Below, piece by piece: positions 1 to 12,810 of a DNA stretch of 64,000 nucleotides; positions within the stretch are counted from its first letter, which is position 1; every line of letters starts with the position of its first letter. Under the pieces are notes generated by a model. The model was not told the DNA's origin, ran no database searches, and worked only from the letters and a program-made list of their open reading frames with translations. Both the position numbers and the translations under genes were made by a program. Origin of the DNA: Adiantum capillus-veneris. Its lineage: Eukaryota > Streptophyta > Polypodiopsida > Polypodiales > Pteridaceae. Location of the stretch: contig CM043953.1 in assembly GCA_014529385.2 (NCBI GenBank), positions 77,740,872-77,804,871 of the forward strand, in the 5' to 3' direction.

Positions 1-1443
1 GTGGGTTCGAGGATAACATTAACTGCCTTTTGGTGGGATCTTGATTTTGGCTCTCTCTCCCTCTTTGCTCCGTGGGGATGTTACCCTTCTGAGAACTTTT
101 CCTCTAATTTGTCTACATGTGATGACATCATGGATTCCTTATGATCTAATGATGAGTACTAACCTTTGAGCTATCATGTCCTATGTCTTCTTCTCTCATG
201 TATGCTATGGATGCTATTGTTGGATAATTTTCGATTACTACTTCTCCATCGAGCTCCTCTTCTAATTTTTTGATGTTCTATGCAATGCTCTTTTCCCCTC
301 ATGTGGGTTAACTTATACATGGCATAAATTGGCCCATGTGTGCTCTAGAGGCTTTCCTATCAAACTGTTCCTACTGACTGATATTTGAGGGCGGAAGTAC
401 TTCCAGTAGCTGATCATGCTCTTTATGCTGCATGAAAGGGAGGAGGCTAACATTATGTACTACTCCCAACACTTATTTTAGGTGAGGATTTTCTTTCCCT
501 CAATTAGCCCTTGTTTTTGTCTAGTTTTCACTATTACAAACTAAGCACTCTCACCTAGTCATTGAGCACTTGCACATGAGAGAGATAAAGTGTGAGGTCA
601 AGGCTCTATTGATTCTAATTGGAAAGAACGGAGATGGATGAGGATATTGCTTCTTTTCATATCAAAATTTTTATCTACTACAATTGTTTTTCAAAATCTT
701 GTATTCTTTGACATGACGCTTTTAAGTTTTACTTTGATAATGGTGCTAGCAATACTAAATTCTCACACAAATTTGATCTTAATGGTGGTGATCCCCTCAA
801 AATAATATAGGGGTTCAAAATATGGTGATAGGTGGAATTTTGTTTCTGAAATAAGGTTCATTGCAACTCTTTCTTGTAACTACTTTTGGATTCTTTTCAT
901 AAGCTGGGAATTTAAAAAGGGGACTGACTATTGCTTTTTATAAGTGAGACATGGTACTAATGCTTCACTTAAGGGTGGATAAATAGTTGTAATTCTCCAC
1001 TAGCCTTTTGTTGACTTGAAAAGGCTGAATGTCATTCTTCCCTTGAACCATAAAACACATGGGAGGGGTAGGAGTGGAGCTTGCATGATATTGTTTATCG
1101 TGGCAATTCTTACTTTATGCCATCATGGAGTGATTGGGTTTTTGACTTGCCTTTGTTAGTCATAAAACAATTTTTTCAATGTGCTTTCATGTCTATTGGA
1201 GGTGGTTGAATCTAATGATGTTGTAGTTGTTCTCGTTTGGCTTTGTTTGGATCATAATCTACTAGGATATGATGGTCCTTTTTACTATAATAAAATGGTA
1301 GTCAATATTGTCATCCACTTGATCTCGACTTAGGTTTACTTTAGGCTATCAAGGACTGATTTTTCTTGAAACTTGTTGCTCTCTACTTTCATATACTCAC
1401 CCTGTTCTAAATTTTCATTTCATCATGATACTCATGTTCCTTT
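1..1443. other. No gene recognised
   Basis: About 1.4 kb of AT-rich sequence with stops in all frames. No protein domain, LTR boundary or long repeat could be recognised. It flanks the LTR at 1444-1669 and is probably older decayed repeat DNA. Confidence 0.5.
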
Positions 1444-1669
1444 TGTTGGATATAGGGTTGCAAGAAGGAAACACACATAGCTTGCAGAAGACAAAGTAGC
1501 TCTGAGCGCGCCCACACAAGAGAGTGTATTGCTTTGTACACAATGGAAAGATAAGCTATCCCTAGAATGATGGGCGTATATACAATGTAAGGGGGAAAAT
1601 CTCCTAGCAAGGAAAAAATGCCTCATCGGTCCTAAGCACACACATCACTACCACATATATATGGTAACA
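1444..1669 (-). repeat. 3' LTR of a Ty1/copia element (226 bp)
   Basis: Read on the minus strand the segment starts TGTTACC and ends TCCAACA, the usual TG...CA pair. Directly upstream on that strand lies a G-rich polypurine tract (plus-strand complement at 1670-1680) and then the copia RNase H relic, the order expected for the 3' end of a minus-strand element. A 226-bp segment at 46039-46264 has the same start, the same end and similar sequence throughout, so the two are LTRs of one family. Confidence 0.8.
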
Positions 1670-1699
1670 AATCCCCCCCTAGGAGTGATGTATTGAAGA

Positions 1700-2389
1700 G
1701 AGTTGGAACCTAGTTTATAGGGAAGTGCCATGCCCTAAGGATGTGTTCAATCCACAAAGAGAAGTAAGCCCAGAGCTTCGTGGAAAGCTTTAAACTTCTC
1801 ACGAGGCAATGCCTTTGTGAATAGATATGCAAGGTTGTCCTATGTCGGCACATAAGCCAAGCTGATCCCTCCTGCTTAGAGTCTCTCTTTGACATAGTGA
1901 TAATGCACCTCAATGTGCTTTGTGCAAGCATAAAAAAGTGGGTTCCTGACAACTGCCAATGCCCTTTGACTATCAATGTAGATGATGTTGGCAGTGTTAT
2001 GTCCAAATCAGCCATAAGGCGTCTGGGCCATACACACTCTATGAAGGCTACCATATGCTCAGCCTCACAACAACTGGAAGTAGCCATAGTAGGTTGCTTC
2101 TTGCTCAACCATGATATGCATGAAATACTGAGCATGAAACAAAAATCACTTGTGGACACTCGCATGTCATAAGAACCATCCAAATTTGAGTCCCAAAAAG
2201 CATGGAAATTTGGCGGCAATGATCCCCCCTTGGGATAAAAAAGCCAAGATGTAAAGTGCCACTCAAGTAACAAAAAATGCTCTTGACAATTTGACAATGC
2301 TTAGACCTTGGGGTATGCATAAATCTGCTGACCCCTATGAGACTGCAAACTAAATATCGGGCCTCGTATTGCATACATAAATAAGGAAT
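1700..2389 (-). pseudogene. Ty1/copia pol, C-terminal part (end of reverse transcriptase and RNase H)
   Basis: Minus-strand translation shows the copia signature SRFM near 2290, followed by a YL-x-GTL-like motif. It then shows an RNase H region with DSN-x-x-GS, ISWLSKKQPT and a CEAEHM version of the usual TEAEY. Frameshifts and stops break the frame. At 2389 the sequence continues directly into the copia pol piece that resumes at 8086: the codons across the join read through the usual 'GSLIY..NTRPDI' block once the insert at 2395-8080 is removed, apart from one stop. It is a dead retrotransposon relic. Confidence 0.85.
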
Positions 2390-2430
2390 CCAATTGTCAA
2401 AGTCGACGATGCAAAAGCGTAGAGGCCAAG

Positions 2431-2433
<3 letters not shown>

Positions 2434-2504
<71 letters not shown>
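2434..2504. repeat. (GA)n microsatellite, LINE-tail side of the LTR tract
   Basis: About 70 bp of pure GA. It joins the 3' end of the ORF1-only LINE (gatagatttcattatcg side) to the last 39 bp of the LTR. The equivalent tract in the other LTR is 5718-5847. Confidence 0.95.
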
Positions 2505-2508
<4 letters not shown>

Positions 2509-2637
2509 TTTCATTATCGTCCTCGAAGGTCAAATATGACCCATGGGACCAAGAAAACGTACACGGTTGTGCCTCTTTACTAGAGGAGTACATGGAGAAT
2601 TATGACTAAAGTGGATACAACAAAATTGTGACACATG

Positions 2638-3390
2638 TCACTTAGGAGAGGGAAAAGGAAAAGGTGGCTTGGGAGTTTTTGGAGCTCGAAATTCCTCAAT
2701 GATGGCCTTGCCGCCTTGGTAGACGGCCCATTTTCCGATTGCTCGTGCTTCACGAACCTTTTGGAGTTCTTGTTTCTTAACTTTGAGTTGGGCGGGTGTC
2801 AATGCCTCGCTTATCCAAATTTTGGTGCCCTTGAGAAGTCGTGCTTGTTGTAGAAGTGCTCTACGTACCTCTTTAGCCTTGAAGACCAAGATGCCTTGGT
2901 TGGTGTGCTTGTCGTGGTGAACCTTGTCAATTGTGTTGGGGTCGAACTCCGTTGGGTGGATGGCTTGGTTAAGCTTCACTAGAGTTGATGTGTAGTCATC
3001 ACTCTCCCCCCACCAAGTAGATGGCAAGCCACCGATTCGAACGGATAGTGCTAGTCCTTCCCGTCGGCGACGTTCTTGCATGCACTCTTCTACTTTGGAG
3101 GAGACCATGATGGTTGCTTCTTGAACTTGGGTGACAAGGTTGGCCATGATTGCGGTTAGGGTGTGTTCGACCTCCTTTGCTTTGGCGAGAAGGTGCTCAC
3201 TATCGTCTTGCTTTTGGGACTCCAAGGAGGAGAGACGTGTCTCAAGGGCTGCAAGACGCACCTTGAGTTCTGCATTCTCGTCCTTGAGCTCTCGAATTTG
3301 AGATTGGAGACGGTCCATTGGATCCACCCGTGGGGTGGGCACAAAAAGACGGGTCCGTTTGATTGGGGAGAGAGAACCCTCGCGTTGCAT
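2638..3390 (-). CDS. LINE ORF1 protein (coiled coil plus RRM-like nucleic-acid binding)
   Basis: An uninterrupted 250-aa frame. Residues about 25-75 form a heptad-rich coiled coil (RLQSQIRELKDENAELK, then LAALETRLSSLESQ). Residues about 110-225 resemble the RRM and C-terminal domain of L1-type ORF1p, with 'LSVRIGGLP', an aliphatic 'GILVFKAKEVRRALLQQARLLKG' type block and a final 'KWAVYQGGKAII'. ORF1 proteins trimerise and bind LINE RNA for retrotransposition. The stop is followed within about 60 bp by a LINE 3' tail shared with the copy at 5.9 kb, so ORF2 is absent: a 'half-LINE' arrangement. The intact frame suggests a fairly recent copy. Family assignment is from motifs only. Confidence 0.75.
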   Translation of the reverse strand: MQREGSLSPIKRTRLFVPTPRVDPMDRLQSQIRELKDENAELKVRLAALETRLSSLESQKQDDSEHLLAKAKEVEHTLTAIMANLVTQVQEATIMVSSKVEECMQERRRREGLALSVRIGGLPSTWWGESDDYTSTLVKLNQAIHPTEFDPNTIDKVHHDKHTNQGILVFKAKEVRRALLQQARLLKGTKIWISEALTPAQLKVKKQELQKVREARAIGKWAVYQGGKAIIEEFRAPKTPKPPFPFPSPK

Positions 3391-3422
3391 TGCAGATTTG
3401 CAGGTGGGAGAAGTTTCTTCTT

Positions 3423-3542
3423 ACTCAAGTCTCTTCCGGTTTCCTCCCACTTGAGGCTCTGAGTTTCTCGTGGGAAGGGTCAGATTTGCTTATTTGAGTC
3501 TCTTCCGGTTTCCTCGCAGTCGAGGCTCTGCGTGGGAAGGGT
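3423..3542 (-). repeat. Tandem ~60-bp repeat in the LINE 5' UTR
   Basis: Two adjacent imperfect copies share tctcttccggtttcctc and gtgggaagggtc, at about 3423-3481 and 3491-3542. They lie just upstream of the ORF1 start on the minus strand. Repeated promoter monomers in the 5' UTR are known for several LINE families; promoter function here is inference. Confidence 0.6.
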
Positions 3543-3768
3543 CGCCTGTAGTTAGGGCTCAATATTGATTGTGTTGACAGAGTTCAGTCGGGCAGGGGCA
3601 CTCATTAGTCGGGCAGGACGAACTCGGGTTGAGTTGGAGCAGGAGCCGCAGGTTGAGTCGGAGCAGGAGCCGCCAAGTGAGGCTTGTCGAGCAGGTATTC
3701 TGTTGGACACGGGAGGTGGGGCGGAGCTATGGCTGTGAAAGGCTCTCCCGCAGGGCTGCCCCTCGCCC

Positions 3769-3885
<117 letters not shown>

Positions 3886-4074
3886 TCTTGAACCAATCAA
3901 CCTTGGAAATGGATAACTAAATGTGTATACAATGGAGGAAAGGGGTTGCTTAAATAGCAACCTCAATAAAATGAGGCTACCCAGACTTCGACAAATAAGC
4001 AAACTAAATGCCTAAAGCCAAAAGAAATAATGGGATCACATTGGGCTGTTCACTTGAGATGCCAAAACTTAACA

Positions 4075-5680
4075 CCCTCTCTGTAGCTCACAGTGGACAT
4101 CAATAGTGGGACCAAGTCGATGTAGGAGCTACCATGGACACCCCATCACCAGCCACGATATTGGATACACCTTGATTTTGCTACCCTCAACTTTGTACCT
4201 GAAAATTTCCATCTTGAGCATCGGTTGCCTTTTAGAAATTTTGAACTGTAGACCACACTACATCCAAGAATCCCCATTCATGAATTGTAAACACATCACG
4301 TCCAAAATATAAAACTCCAAGATAATGAAAAGTGGAACACATCCTGTCCATGAATTGACCAACAACAATGAATTGGCACGCCCATCCATAGTGTTTTAGA
4401 CGTATGATTGGTTTCGTACCAGATGCATGTGCATTGAACTACGACCACGAGTCTAAACACCGATAACTTGAACTCCAACACAAGGGTCCAAATTAATTAT
4501 AGGGAGCACTGCTTGCCCCTCTCTACCACTCACAAGCCTCTCTCTGGCTGAAGTTAGTGGTGACACCTATCATTTGACTATAAATTTGACATCGAGGCCA
4601 CTGTGACTTTTGCCACCTGTGCCATGCCGATCTCCTTTGTCAAATCTTTATTACCGTAATCTCTATCCAACTTGCTTTGTCTTTATCTATTTGTGAGTTC
4701 CCGCTTTTGATTTTGGCTTCAAACTCTCGAGCCAAACAAAGTGTCAAGTCACATTTATAACAATTATAGTTGTACCTCATGGATACGAAGGTAGCTAATG
4801 AGTACTAGTAATGCCATCCTTGTCTAGCTTGCCTTTGTCATTGTCCTCTAGCAAAATCCTCCACTTACTTTTGACTTCACAATCTCAAGCCGAACAATTT
4901 TCCGGATTTCTTGAGAACTATGCTGGTGCATAGGCCGCTAAACTGGATGGTGGATCCACTATCCATAGCCACTTGTTGGTTTTGGTCAATGTCTTTGCGG
5001 GCATTCAAGCAAGGAGAGGCCATGTTGAAGTTGCAAAATCGGGTAATATGGTACCTTCTTGCACTCCAAAGTGGCCGGACGAACCAAGTTGCACAAATCT
5101 CCAAACTGTCCCTCTCTTAAGCTGCAATTTCTTTGCATCTCCCAAGCCGCTCCAAAACCTGGGCTCCGAAACCCTCTCTTGAGCTCCAGGTTGCTCGCCT
5201 TCTCATCCAAGCTGCTCCTTTACTCCCTCGTACAAGCCACTAAGGCAATTGCAACCTTCTCCCTCTCTGGGTCTCCAATGGTGCCCTCCACAACCCACAA
5301 CACACAAGTTCTAAAATGCTAGGCTCAATGTTGAAAGAAGGGGGGACCACTATTGCCAAGGGGGAATTTTGGTGGACAATAATGTTTCAAAGCGCTTGGG
5401 ATTCCATACCGTGGAGGTGTTGCCAAGGGAGGTCACCTGTCAAACAACGTTTTGATACGCTTGCAACGTAGAGGGGGCAACAGCAAGTGGCCTGGCGGCC
5501 ATCATTTTGAAACATTGCAAAAGGCTTATGGAGGGAATATGACGCCGTTGCACATTAATGTTTTAACATGCTCGGAGCATAGGAAGTAGAGTGCTTTCGA
5601 TGAAGAGGTTCTTCTCTTCTCTTCTTTGCTCCTCCATGCCAAGGGATTCGATCACCGAGCTACACCAAGCTGTGAAACCA
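4075..5680 (-). other. Interior of the gene-poor LTR element
   Basis: This 1.6-kb stretch lies between the two LTRs. Translations on both strands are short and match no retroelement domain that I recognise. A purine-rich segment abuts the 3' LTR at 4075, and a primer-binding-like site is at 5669-5680. The absence of gag and pol places the element with non-autonomous LARD/TRIM-like forms. Confidence 0.6.
5669..5680 (-). other. Primer-binding site of the gene-poor LTR element
   Basis: The minus strand reads TGGTTTCACAGC immediately after the LTR end TTTGACA. This is close to the plant initiator Met-tRNA site TGGTATCAGAGC seen in other elements of this window, and it fixes the LTR boundary. Confidence 0.6.
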
Positions 5681-5713
5681 TGTCAAAGTCGACGATGCAT
5701 AAGCATAGAGACC

Positions 5714-5851
<138 letters not shown>

Positions 5852-5915
5852 TAGATAGATAGTTCTATTATCGTCCTGGGAGGTCAAATATGACCTATGG
5901 GACCAAATGAACATG

Positions 5916-7978
5916 TCACGTGGTGTGAGTGGAGTTCATAAGTGACTCTCGATGCTCAAAAATGGCTGAAATGAGCGTAGCAATAGAGAGTCCACATCGT
6001 GGTTGGGAGAGGAAGGTATGTAGGGAGAGCTCATGGCTGAATATATGGGGAAAAGAGGACCTAATGTGGTCAAAAGCTGAGCACTCAAGTAGTGTGTGGT
6101 ACTCACTCTCTCGCACTTGACGAGGGCATAAGGTGCAAAGTCGATGACACTCCTCGCCAGTGCCCCAACGTCCTGTCTCGCAGCGTAGAGAATGGGAGCT
6201 AAGACGAATGGAGGCAATGGTGCGGATCGCACTCAACGGGATGGGCTCAAGGATGTAGGAATGGGTTCGGTTACCTCGTTCCGAGAAGAAGAGAGATTTG
6301 TAGTTTGGGGCAACGTGTGTGGTGTAATGGCTGAAGCGAGAACCTCCGGATTTCTCCCAAGCCATGATACATTGGCGTTGTAAGAAGGCCTCATTAACTT
6401 GGGAGTCGATCGACGCATCCTTGACCAAGTGACATGCATCCCATCTTCCAAACCATTTCTTGATATCAAGCATCCACCCCGAACTTAGTATTTTGCTCTT
6501 GCATGTCTTTTGAACCTTTTGACTTGCTTCATATGCGATTCTAGGAAGTCGATGCAAAGGGCTACGTTGTGTCTTACGCATGTACTCCACAACCCTTTCC
6601 ATGCCCAAGACCTCAATGGGAAGCGATCCGGACTCAAGAAGTAAGAGCATGTAGGGTGTTTGTGTCTTGACTTGGAGAAAGTTGGTGAGAAAACGCTTTT
6701 GGACATTCTCAAACTCTTTCCAAGTAGACTTCCCGATGCTTCCACCCCACACCTCCACTCCATAAAGAAGCACCGGTGTCACCAATGTGTCAAAGAGGTA
6801 CTTTTTGAGAGCCCAACACTTGATCTCTCCTGCATTGCACATGTTCTCAAATGCATAATAAGCCCTCTTTCCGGCTTCCAAGCGACGCATTGCACAATCC
6901 TTCCATTTATGATTGGATGGAACCTCAAGGCCAAGGTACTTGAAGTGATCTACCACTTCAAGTTTCTCATTGTTGTATACAATGCATGGATTTTCGTCAT
7001 TGAGGGTCTTTACAAGCATAACCTTGGTTTTGGATCCATTCACGATCAGCCCGCTATGTAGGCAAAAGCGTTCCAAGACACTCATAAGCTTTTGTGCATC
7101 TTCTAAGGTATGTGCCAAGAGCACTACATCATCGGCATAAAGCAAAAGCATGATCACCGCATTTCTAATCTTAACCTCTTCTATGCCTTCTTGCTGCATA
7201 AAATCAAGAACCATGTATTCCAATTCATCAATGAGTAGCCCAAAGAGGGTTGGGGAAAGTGGGCATCCTTGTTTGACACCAATAGTGCTTGCAAAAAATT
7301 CTGAAATTCCATCTCCCATACGTAATCGACATATCACTTTTTGGTAGATGCGAAAGACTGCATGCATAAATTCTCTCGGCACTTGAAGGCTTTGCATACG
7401 TCTCCAAAGATTTCCTCGCGGTACCATGTCAAAAGCTTTCTTGAAATCCACAAAGCAACAATACAACTTTTTTCCTTTCAATCGAGACGCTTCCATAAGA
7501 ACTCGAAGAGTGACAAGGTGATCAATAGTGCTATGATGCTTTCGAAAACCTGCTTGGCCAAGCGCACGTTTGCCATTCTTTTCAGCCCATTCACTTATCT
7601 TCATCTCCATGATACATCCAAATAACTTTGCCATCAAAGAACCAACCATTATAGTGCGATAGTTGTTCACATTGTTTACATCTCCTCCTTTGTGCAAAGG
7701 TTTGATCCAATTTGCACTCCAATCATGAGGCATGCCATACTGAAGTGAAAGGTTAAACATATCGCATATCCAATATCGTGTTTTCTTGCTTGTCCATTTA
7801 ATCATTTCAGCCTTGACACCTTGAAGGTCACCTGCCTTGCGAGTAGCAAGTTTCTCAAGCGCGCGGCATACATCTTCAATGGTAAAGAAGGGAGACATAA
7901 ATGGAAGGGAGCTACAACCCTCCATCTTATCAACATTGGGTTGCTCATAGAGGTTCTTACAATGCATATACATATCCT

Positions 7979-7979
<1 letters not shown>
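5916..7979 (-). CDS. LINE ORF2 fragment: reverse transcriptase and C-terminal zinc-knuckle region
   Basis: A long open frame on the minus strand. It also reads through the flanking TC tract and LTR up to 8129, but the LINE-derived part begins near 7979. The RT blocks are in order: 'NYRTIMVGSLMAKLFG', 'GQAGFRKHHSTIDHL', 'CFVDFKKAFDMV', 'GVKQGCPLSPTLFGL', and the catalytic YADD (plus coordinates 7128-7139). A C-terminal Cys/His cluster (CETGRWG..C..LC..C..) lies near 6110-6180. The usual N-terminal endonuclease is missing, so this is a 5'-truncated copy and cannot move alone. Sequence after the stop matches the tail of the ORF1-only copy, so both belong to one LINE family. Confidence 0.85.

Positions 7980-8009
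<30 letters not shown>
7980..8009. repeat. (GA)n tract at the LINE 5' truncation point
   Basis: A 30-bp GA run sits exactly between the start of LINE ORF2 sequence and the conserved LTR block. The LINE thus begins inside the LTR microsatellite. Confidence 0.9.
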
Positions 8010-8011
<2 letters not shown>

Positions 8012-8085
8012 CAATTAACTGTGGCAATGAATAACTGAACGTGTATACAATGGAGGCAATGGATGCCAAAACTCTTAACACCAAC

Positions 8086-9530
8086 AACGGTGTCATAAAG
8101 AGTGACATTGGCAGGATCACTAGAATCATGAAGGCTCAATTTTAAACCGGTTTCCATGGGATTAGCAATAGTTTTGCAGTCTTCAAGTACAAACTTACAT
8201 AGTAATGTCTCTATGTAGCTTGTTTAACACAAGGAAATATCACCATCACACTCCTTGAACTATATGCCCAAGTAATGATGCAAAAGCCCCAAGTCTTTTA
8301 TTTTGAAAGTTGCATTCAAATCAGCCTTAAATTCAACAATATGTGTCTCATTTCGCTAGTAATCAGCAAATCATCGACATATAGAACAACAATGAGAAAT
8401 ACATCACCCTCATGTTGGACATACGAAGTGCTTTCAATTGGATTGTTACAAAAGCCTCGTTTAACGAAATGAGTGTAAGCTTTCTTATACCAAGCACGAG
8501 GAGACTGCTTCTTAACTTGCACACTTTATCTTCTTGTCCTTTCTAGACAAAATTGTGCGGTTGTGCTACATAGACTTCCTCAAATATATCACCATTTAAG
8601 AAAGTAGTAACAATGTCTGATTGATGTACATCCCATCCAACCAATGCACATAAAAAATGAGTAGTAGTCATATGACAAGTGGGAGCACAAGTCTCTTCAT
8701 AATAACTAATGCCTTTCTACTGTGCATAACCTTTTGCAACAAGTTGAGCCTTGTAGCGATCAATCTCACCATCTGCCTTATGTTTCAACTTGTAAACCCA
8801 CTTCGTACCAATGGCCTTTTTGCCAAGAGGCAAATCACATTTTTTTTTTTTTTGTAAGTGCATCATATTTTGATTGCATGGCAGCCATCCCAATTTTTTG
8901 AATTCCGTGCTTCATCCAAAGGCAGAGGTTCCTCCACATCACATAAACTAGCAACATCCAAAGCATAACAATCTAATGTAAAAGATGCATGGCAAGGACT
9001 TGAACGAGTCTAGCAAGACATAGGTGCATCCAATTTATTGTCATGCAAAGTATGCACCAACCATTTTGGCATACCTCTAGTCTCCTCAGTCTCAACCCTT
9101 TCCACATCAAGTACATAATGTACATCTGCATCAGTTTAGGCTAATCCATGACATTCTGAAAACCCCCCATAGGTTGTACATTTTCCTAATTGGAATTAAC
9201 ATTCTAGTTTCCATCATTAAAAAGAGGCAACAAGGTGTCATAAATGTCTTGTGAGCTTACATTAATGTCTCTGGTTCATGATAATAAAGGCAGAATAGAA
9301 TCTTCCACAAACATAACATCTCATGAAACCAAGATATGTTTTGTTTGCAGGTGGTATACCCTGTAACCTTTGCTTTCAGTACTGTAACCAACAAAAATGC
9401 ATTTAACAACCTTATCATCTAATTTTCTATGCTATGTTTGTGGCATCAAAGCATGTAATCAATAGATGGCTTCTTGAGTAGTTTTGACTGTTAGTGAGTG
9501 CAACAAGTCGAGTGGAGCCAAGACAAGAGT
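8086..9530 (-). pseudogene. Ty1/copia pol: integrase C-terminus and reverse transcriptase (split by the 2395-8080 insert)
   Basis: Minus-strand translation gives, in order: an integrase-tail block resembling 'KCIFVGY..ESKGYR' (near 9330-9420), 'KWVYKLKHKADGEIDRYKA' (near 8760-8810), 'QSPRAWYKK', and the catalytic block 'FLIVVLYVDDLLIT' (near 8360-8400). It then reads to 'LYDT' at 8090, where the frame is cut by the LTR insertion and resumes at 2389. Stops and frameshifts are present. The 5' LTR and gag of this copy were not found upstream. Confidence 0.8.
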
Positions 9531-10240
9531 AGGAATTTTATTGCTGACAAGAGTCAGTGATGTAGGAATTTTATTGGTGACAAGAATTTTGCCGGTGCCA
9601 AGCTTTGCTTTCACCTAGTCGATATTGCCGAGGCAGGGTGTGCCAAAGTCTGGAATGCCATGACATTTGCGTTGACCCTTGGCGTGCTCGTGCTAGGCAC
9701 GGAAGGTATTAAGCACCAAGTAGTCTATTGTTGATTGGCCATCGAAAAAATATCGGTGCACTTCAATGCCCCAACAGATATAGTTGCCAATAGTGTAGTC
9801 TTGGAAAATGGAAATCTATATGTTGTGCAATGCCATTGGGAAACCATGATAGATTTGGAAGTTCATGAGTCATTGTAGCTGCTTGGTTGTCAGATAGTGA
9901 GATTTTTGCCTATGCAGCCTTTGCAGTTATGTGTTGCCTTTGTGCTTTGCTCGACGACGGTGTTATATCCTTGCTTTCGAGTGGAGAATGGTGTAAAGCG
10001 AGGAATTTAGAGTTTTGGAGGGGGAGATATGGGTCAAGTTTGAGAGGAGAAGAATAAAAGATGAAGGTTGGCTCAAGAGAGGAAGGGGGAAAATGAGGTT
10101 TGGGTTACTTAGTGCTAAAGGTTGATGAAGAAATAGGAGGTTTGAAATGTTTTGATGGAAAAGTGATAATTGGTGGTCGCTTGAAGATTTTTAGAACTCA
10201 TGGCAAAGCAGTTATGGGGGGTTGAATTGAGGCACACTAT

Positions 10241-10319
<79 letters not shown>
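10241..10319. repeat. Compound (GT)n(GA)n microsatellite
   Basis: About 31 bp of GT passing directly into about 48 bp of GA. The polarity is the same as in most other compound tracts of the window. Confidence 0.95.
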
Positions 10320-10321
<2 letters not shown>

Positions 10322-12134
10322 GTTACGCAGGTGCAACTAGGAGAAATTTCTAGCCGAGAGAGAGGGAGACAGATAATTTGATAGCGAGAGGGAGAGAGAT
10401 AGAGAGTGAGATAGCGTACGTTGGCTAGCCTATCTATATTCAAGCTCACAAGGGTATATGTGTGTGTGTGTGGGAAATAGAGAGGTAATTGAGAGCTATT
10501 GTATATTGCACTGTGTAAGTCATGCAGCAACTATAGTTAGTGAATGTCTTGAAAAAAACACTGAGTGATTGGTGGTGTACTGAGCGGCCGGGGATATCTG
10601 TAGGTGGGAAAGTTAGGTTGCAGTTGGGTGTGTGCATTGCAATTGTAAACAAGGGAGAGGGTTCAATAGTCCATGCATAACACACAGAGGCGGGCGTGTA
10701 GCTGGAAAGCACCAAAAGGTTGGTTGCATACGAGGGCGGGAGAGAGGAGTCATATGGTAGCGGTATAGACAGAGTGGGTTGTTGCTGATTCTGTAGATGG
10801 GAGGTTGTATATCACAAGAAAAACCGGCGCAACAATGAACGTTGCATGCTGGCGAAAGTAGCAAAAATGAGCTAAAAAATAATAAGTAAAAAATTATGGG
10901 CGAGCTGTGAGTTACTTTTCGGCTATTGCATTGACGAGTCATGAGTTGATTAGGGTAGGCACGAGCATAGAGGGCAACTTGTGTGAGAAGGGGTGGGATG
11001 TGTAGCGCCCCGGGGTTTGTGTTAGGGAGTTGGCCATAGTAAGTGAGTAGGCATTGCACAATGCAATATGCACGCTTTTACCTACTCAAAAAGGTCACCC
11101 AGAGAAAAATAAGGAGAAAAAAAGGCCTTGCTAGTTGCAGCTATTCATGGGAACAAACATGCGCAAGCTACTTAATACTTGCATTAAGATTCTCAATAAC
11201 AAGACCTCTTTCCTAATATTTCTAACAAAGAAATAAACAAAGGGAAAATAGCATGAACCATGAAAATAACAACTTAGCTCCATATGCTATCGCACATAGA
11301 GGCCTTTGTTGATATGATCAACAACTCACCAAGAACAACGTCTTGGGCTTTGATCATCAAATAGACAAATCTTGTGAGCATATAATCAAAGTCATACGCG
11401 AAGAGAGAGAGACAAAGAGCGAGAGAGAATAAGAGAGCACGTGTTGATGCACCTCTTAGAGGAGAGTGCTACACAAGCACGGTGAGAGAGAAGAGAGGAG
11501 AGGAGAGAAGAATAACATAGACATTGGGTGCAATCTCGTCCCGTGTACGAGTGAGCATTTTTCTTTTGCACGTATTTATTTATAAATTTCTTGAATGCTC
11601 AAAATGAATTCACATTGGTTGACTGGACGTAAATGAACAGCTCATAAAGAGCACTTGAATAATAAAATATACATAAATGTGATGCCCTTTCGCGTAGCCT
11701 ATATCTTCATCATGCTTTTTTCACTTGTCAGTTGCAATAAAATAAATATATATCAATTTCCAATACATCTGTAGTCTTTTCTAACCGAAACTAGTGTTAG
11801 TAGTTATATTTCAAAAAAATTGATTTGTCAATCCATCTATAAAAAACCCAAAATTAGATTTGTGAATTAAAATATCCCTTTATCATCATCAAAGAGTGTA
11901 ATCGGTCCAAAGTTCTTCTACAGTAGAGACAAAAAATCCCCACAAACAAACCAATATCTACCACATTCTATCTCTTTGCAAATATAAGTTTAAGAAAGAC
12001 TAAGTGAGGGATGGTAGTTCCTCACCTTAATATAAAGAACCTAGGAGGTGGAATTTGCTGGCAGCCATTGTCTTATACTATCAAATCATGGAGATTATAT
12101 AGTTGGTGGAGGAGTGCCAGTGGGTCATGCCATC

Positions 12135-12260
12135 TCTAAGTGCAAGAAGTCCTCACAACAAGCTAAGTGCACAATCAAGATTACCAGGGTGGAATCTAAG
12201 TGCATGATCAAGTAGTCCTCCAAACAAGTTAAGTGCACGATCAAGACTACCATGGTGAAA
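12135..12260. repeat. Two-copy tandem repeat, about 66 bp
   Basis: Copies at about 12135-12193 and 12194-12260 share tctaagtgca, agtcctc, aagtgca and atcaaga blocks. Imperfect and non-coding. Confidence 0.6.
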
Positions 12261-12696
12261 GCATATCAATCCAACAAGTTAAAGACTGTAAAAAAGAAGA
12301 CTAACCTTATAAAGCTAAGATCTGGTCAGTAAACAAGTGTATTAGGTATGACATAGAAAGCACCCAACTTCTTAAGCACATACCGGAGTGAATGCCAGAC
12401 TCACAAACCAATGCAAGCAATGCAAAAATCTTGCAGGTACTTTGAATAGAGGGTCAAGCTTATCGGCAAATTAGGAGGGAGGGGAGATGTCCGTAGGTGG
12501 CAAAGACGCGCAATCAAGCTAGAAGGTAAATGGGGCGAAAGAAAGCATGGATTGTGGGTCGTCACATGGTTTGCAGGGAAGGCACCCCATTATTGGAGAG
12601 AGAGTCACATACCATTTATGATAAAAATGTCCCATATTGAACATCTTCCAACCCAAGAAAGAGGGAGGATCCCACCGAGTTTAAGGAAAGTGTAAG

Positions 12697-12699
<3 letters not shown>

Positions 12700-12789
<90 letters not shown>

Positions 12790-12810
12790 AGAAGAAGAAG
12801 AAGAAGAAGA
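12700..12810. repeat. Compound (GT)n(GA)n(GAA)n microsatellite
   Basis: GT at about 12700-12733, GA at about 12734-12785, then GAA units to about 12810. Confidence 0.95.

Larger units (their letters stand above)
9531..12690. other. Long stretch without recognisable genes
   Basis: No domain could be recognised. A compound (GT)n(GA)n microsatellite lies at 10241-10319. A 148-codon minus-strand frame at 10613-11059 has low-complexity Ser/Leu/Pro composition and no motif, so it is not called. A two-copy imperfect 66-bp repeat is at 12135-12260. Confidence 0.5.

Noticed and set aside
1-20. B-box-like gggttcgagg at the window start
   Set aside because: No A box can be seen because the sequence starts here.
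7980-8129. The LINE ORF2 frame extends N-terminally through the TC tract
   Set aside because: That extension is LTR plus microsatellite read by chance and a few codons of copia; the LINE itself starts near 7979.
10613-11059. 148-codon minus-strand frame
   Set aside because: No start context, domain or relation to neighbours; composition fits chance translation.
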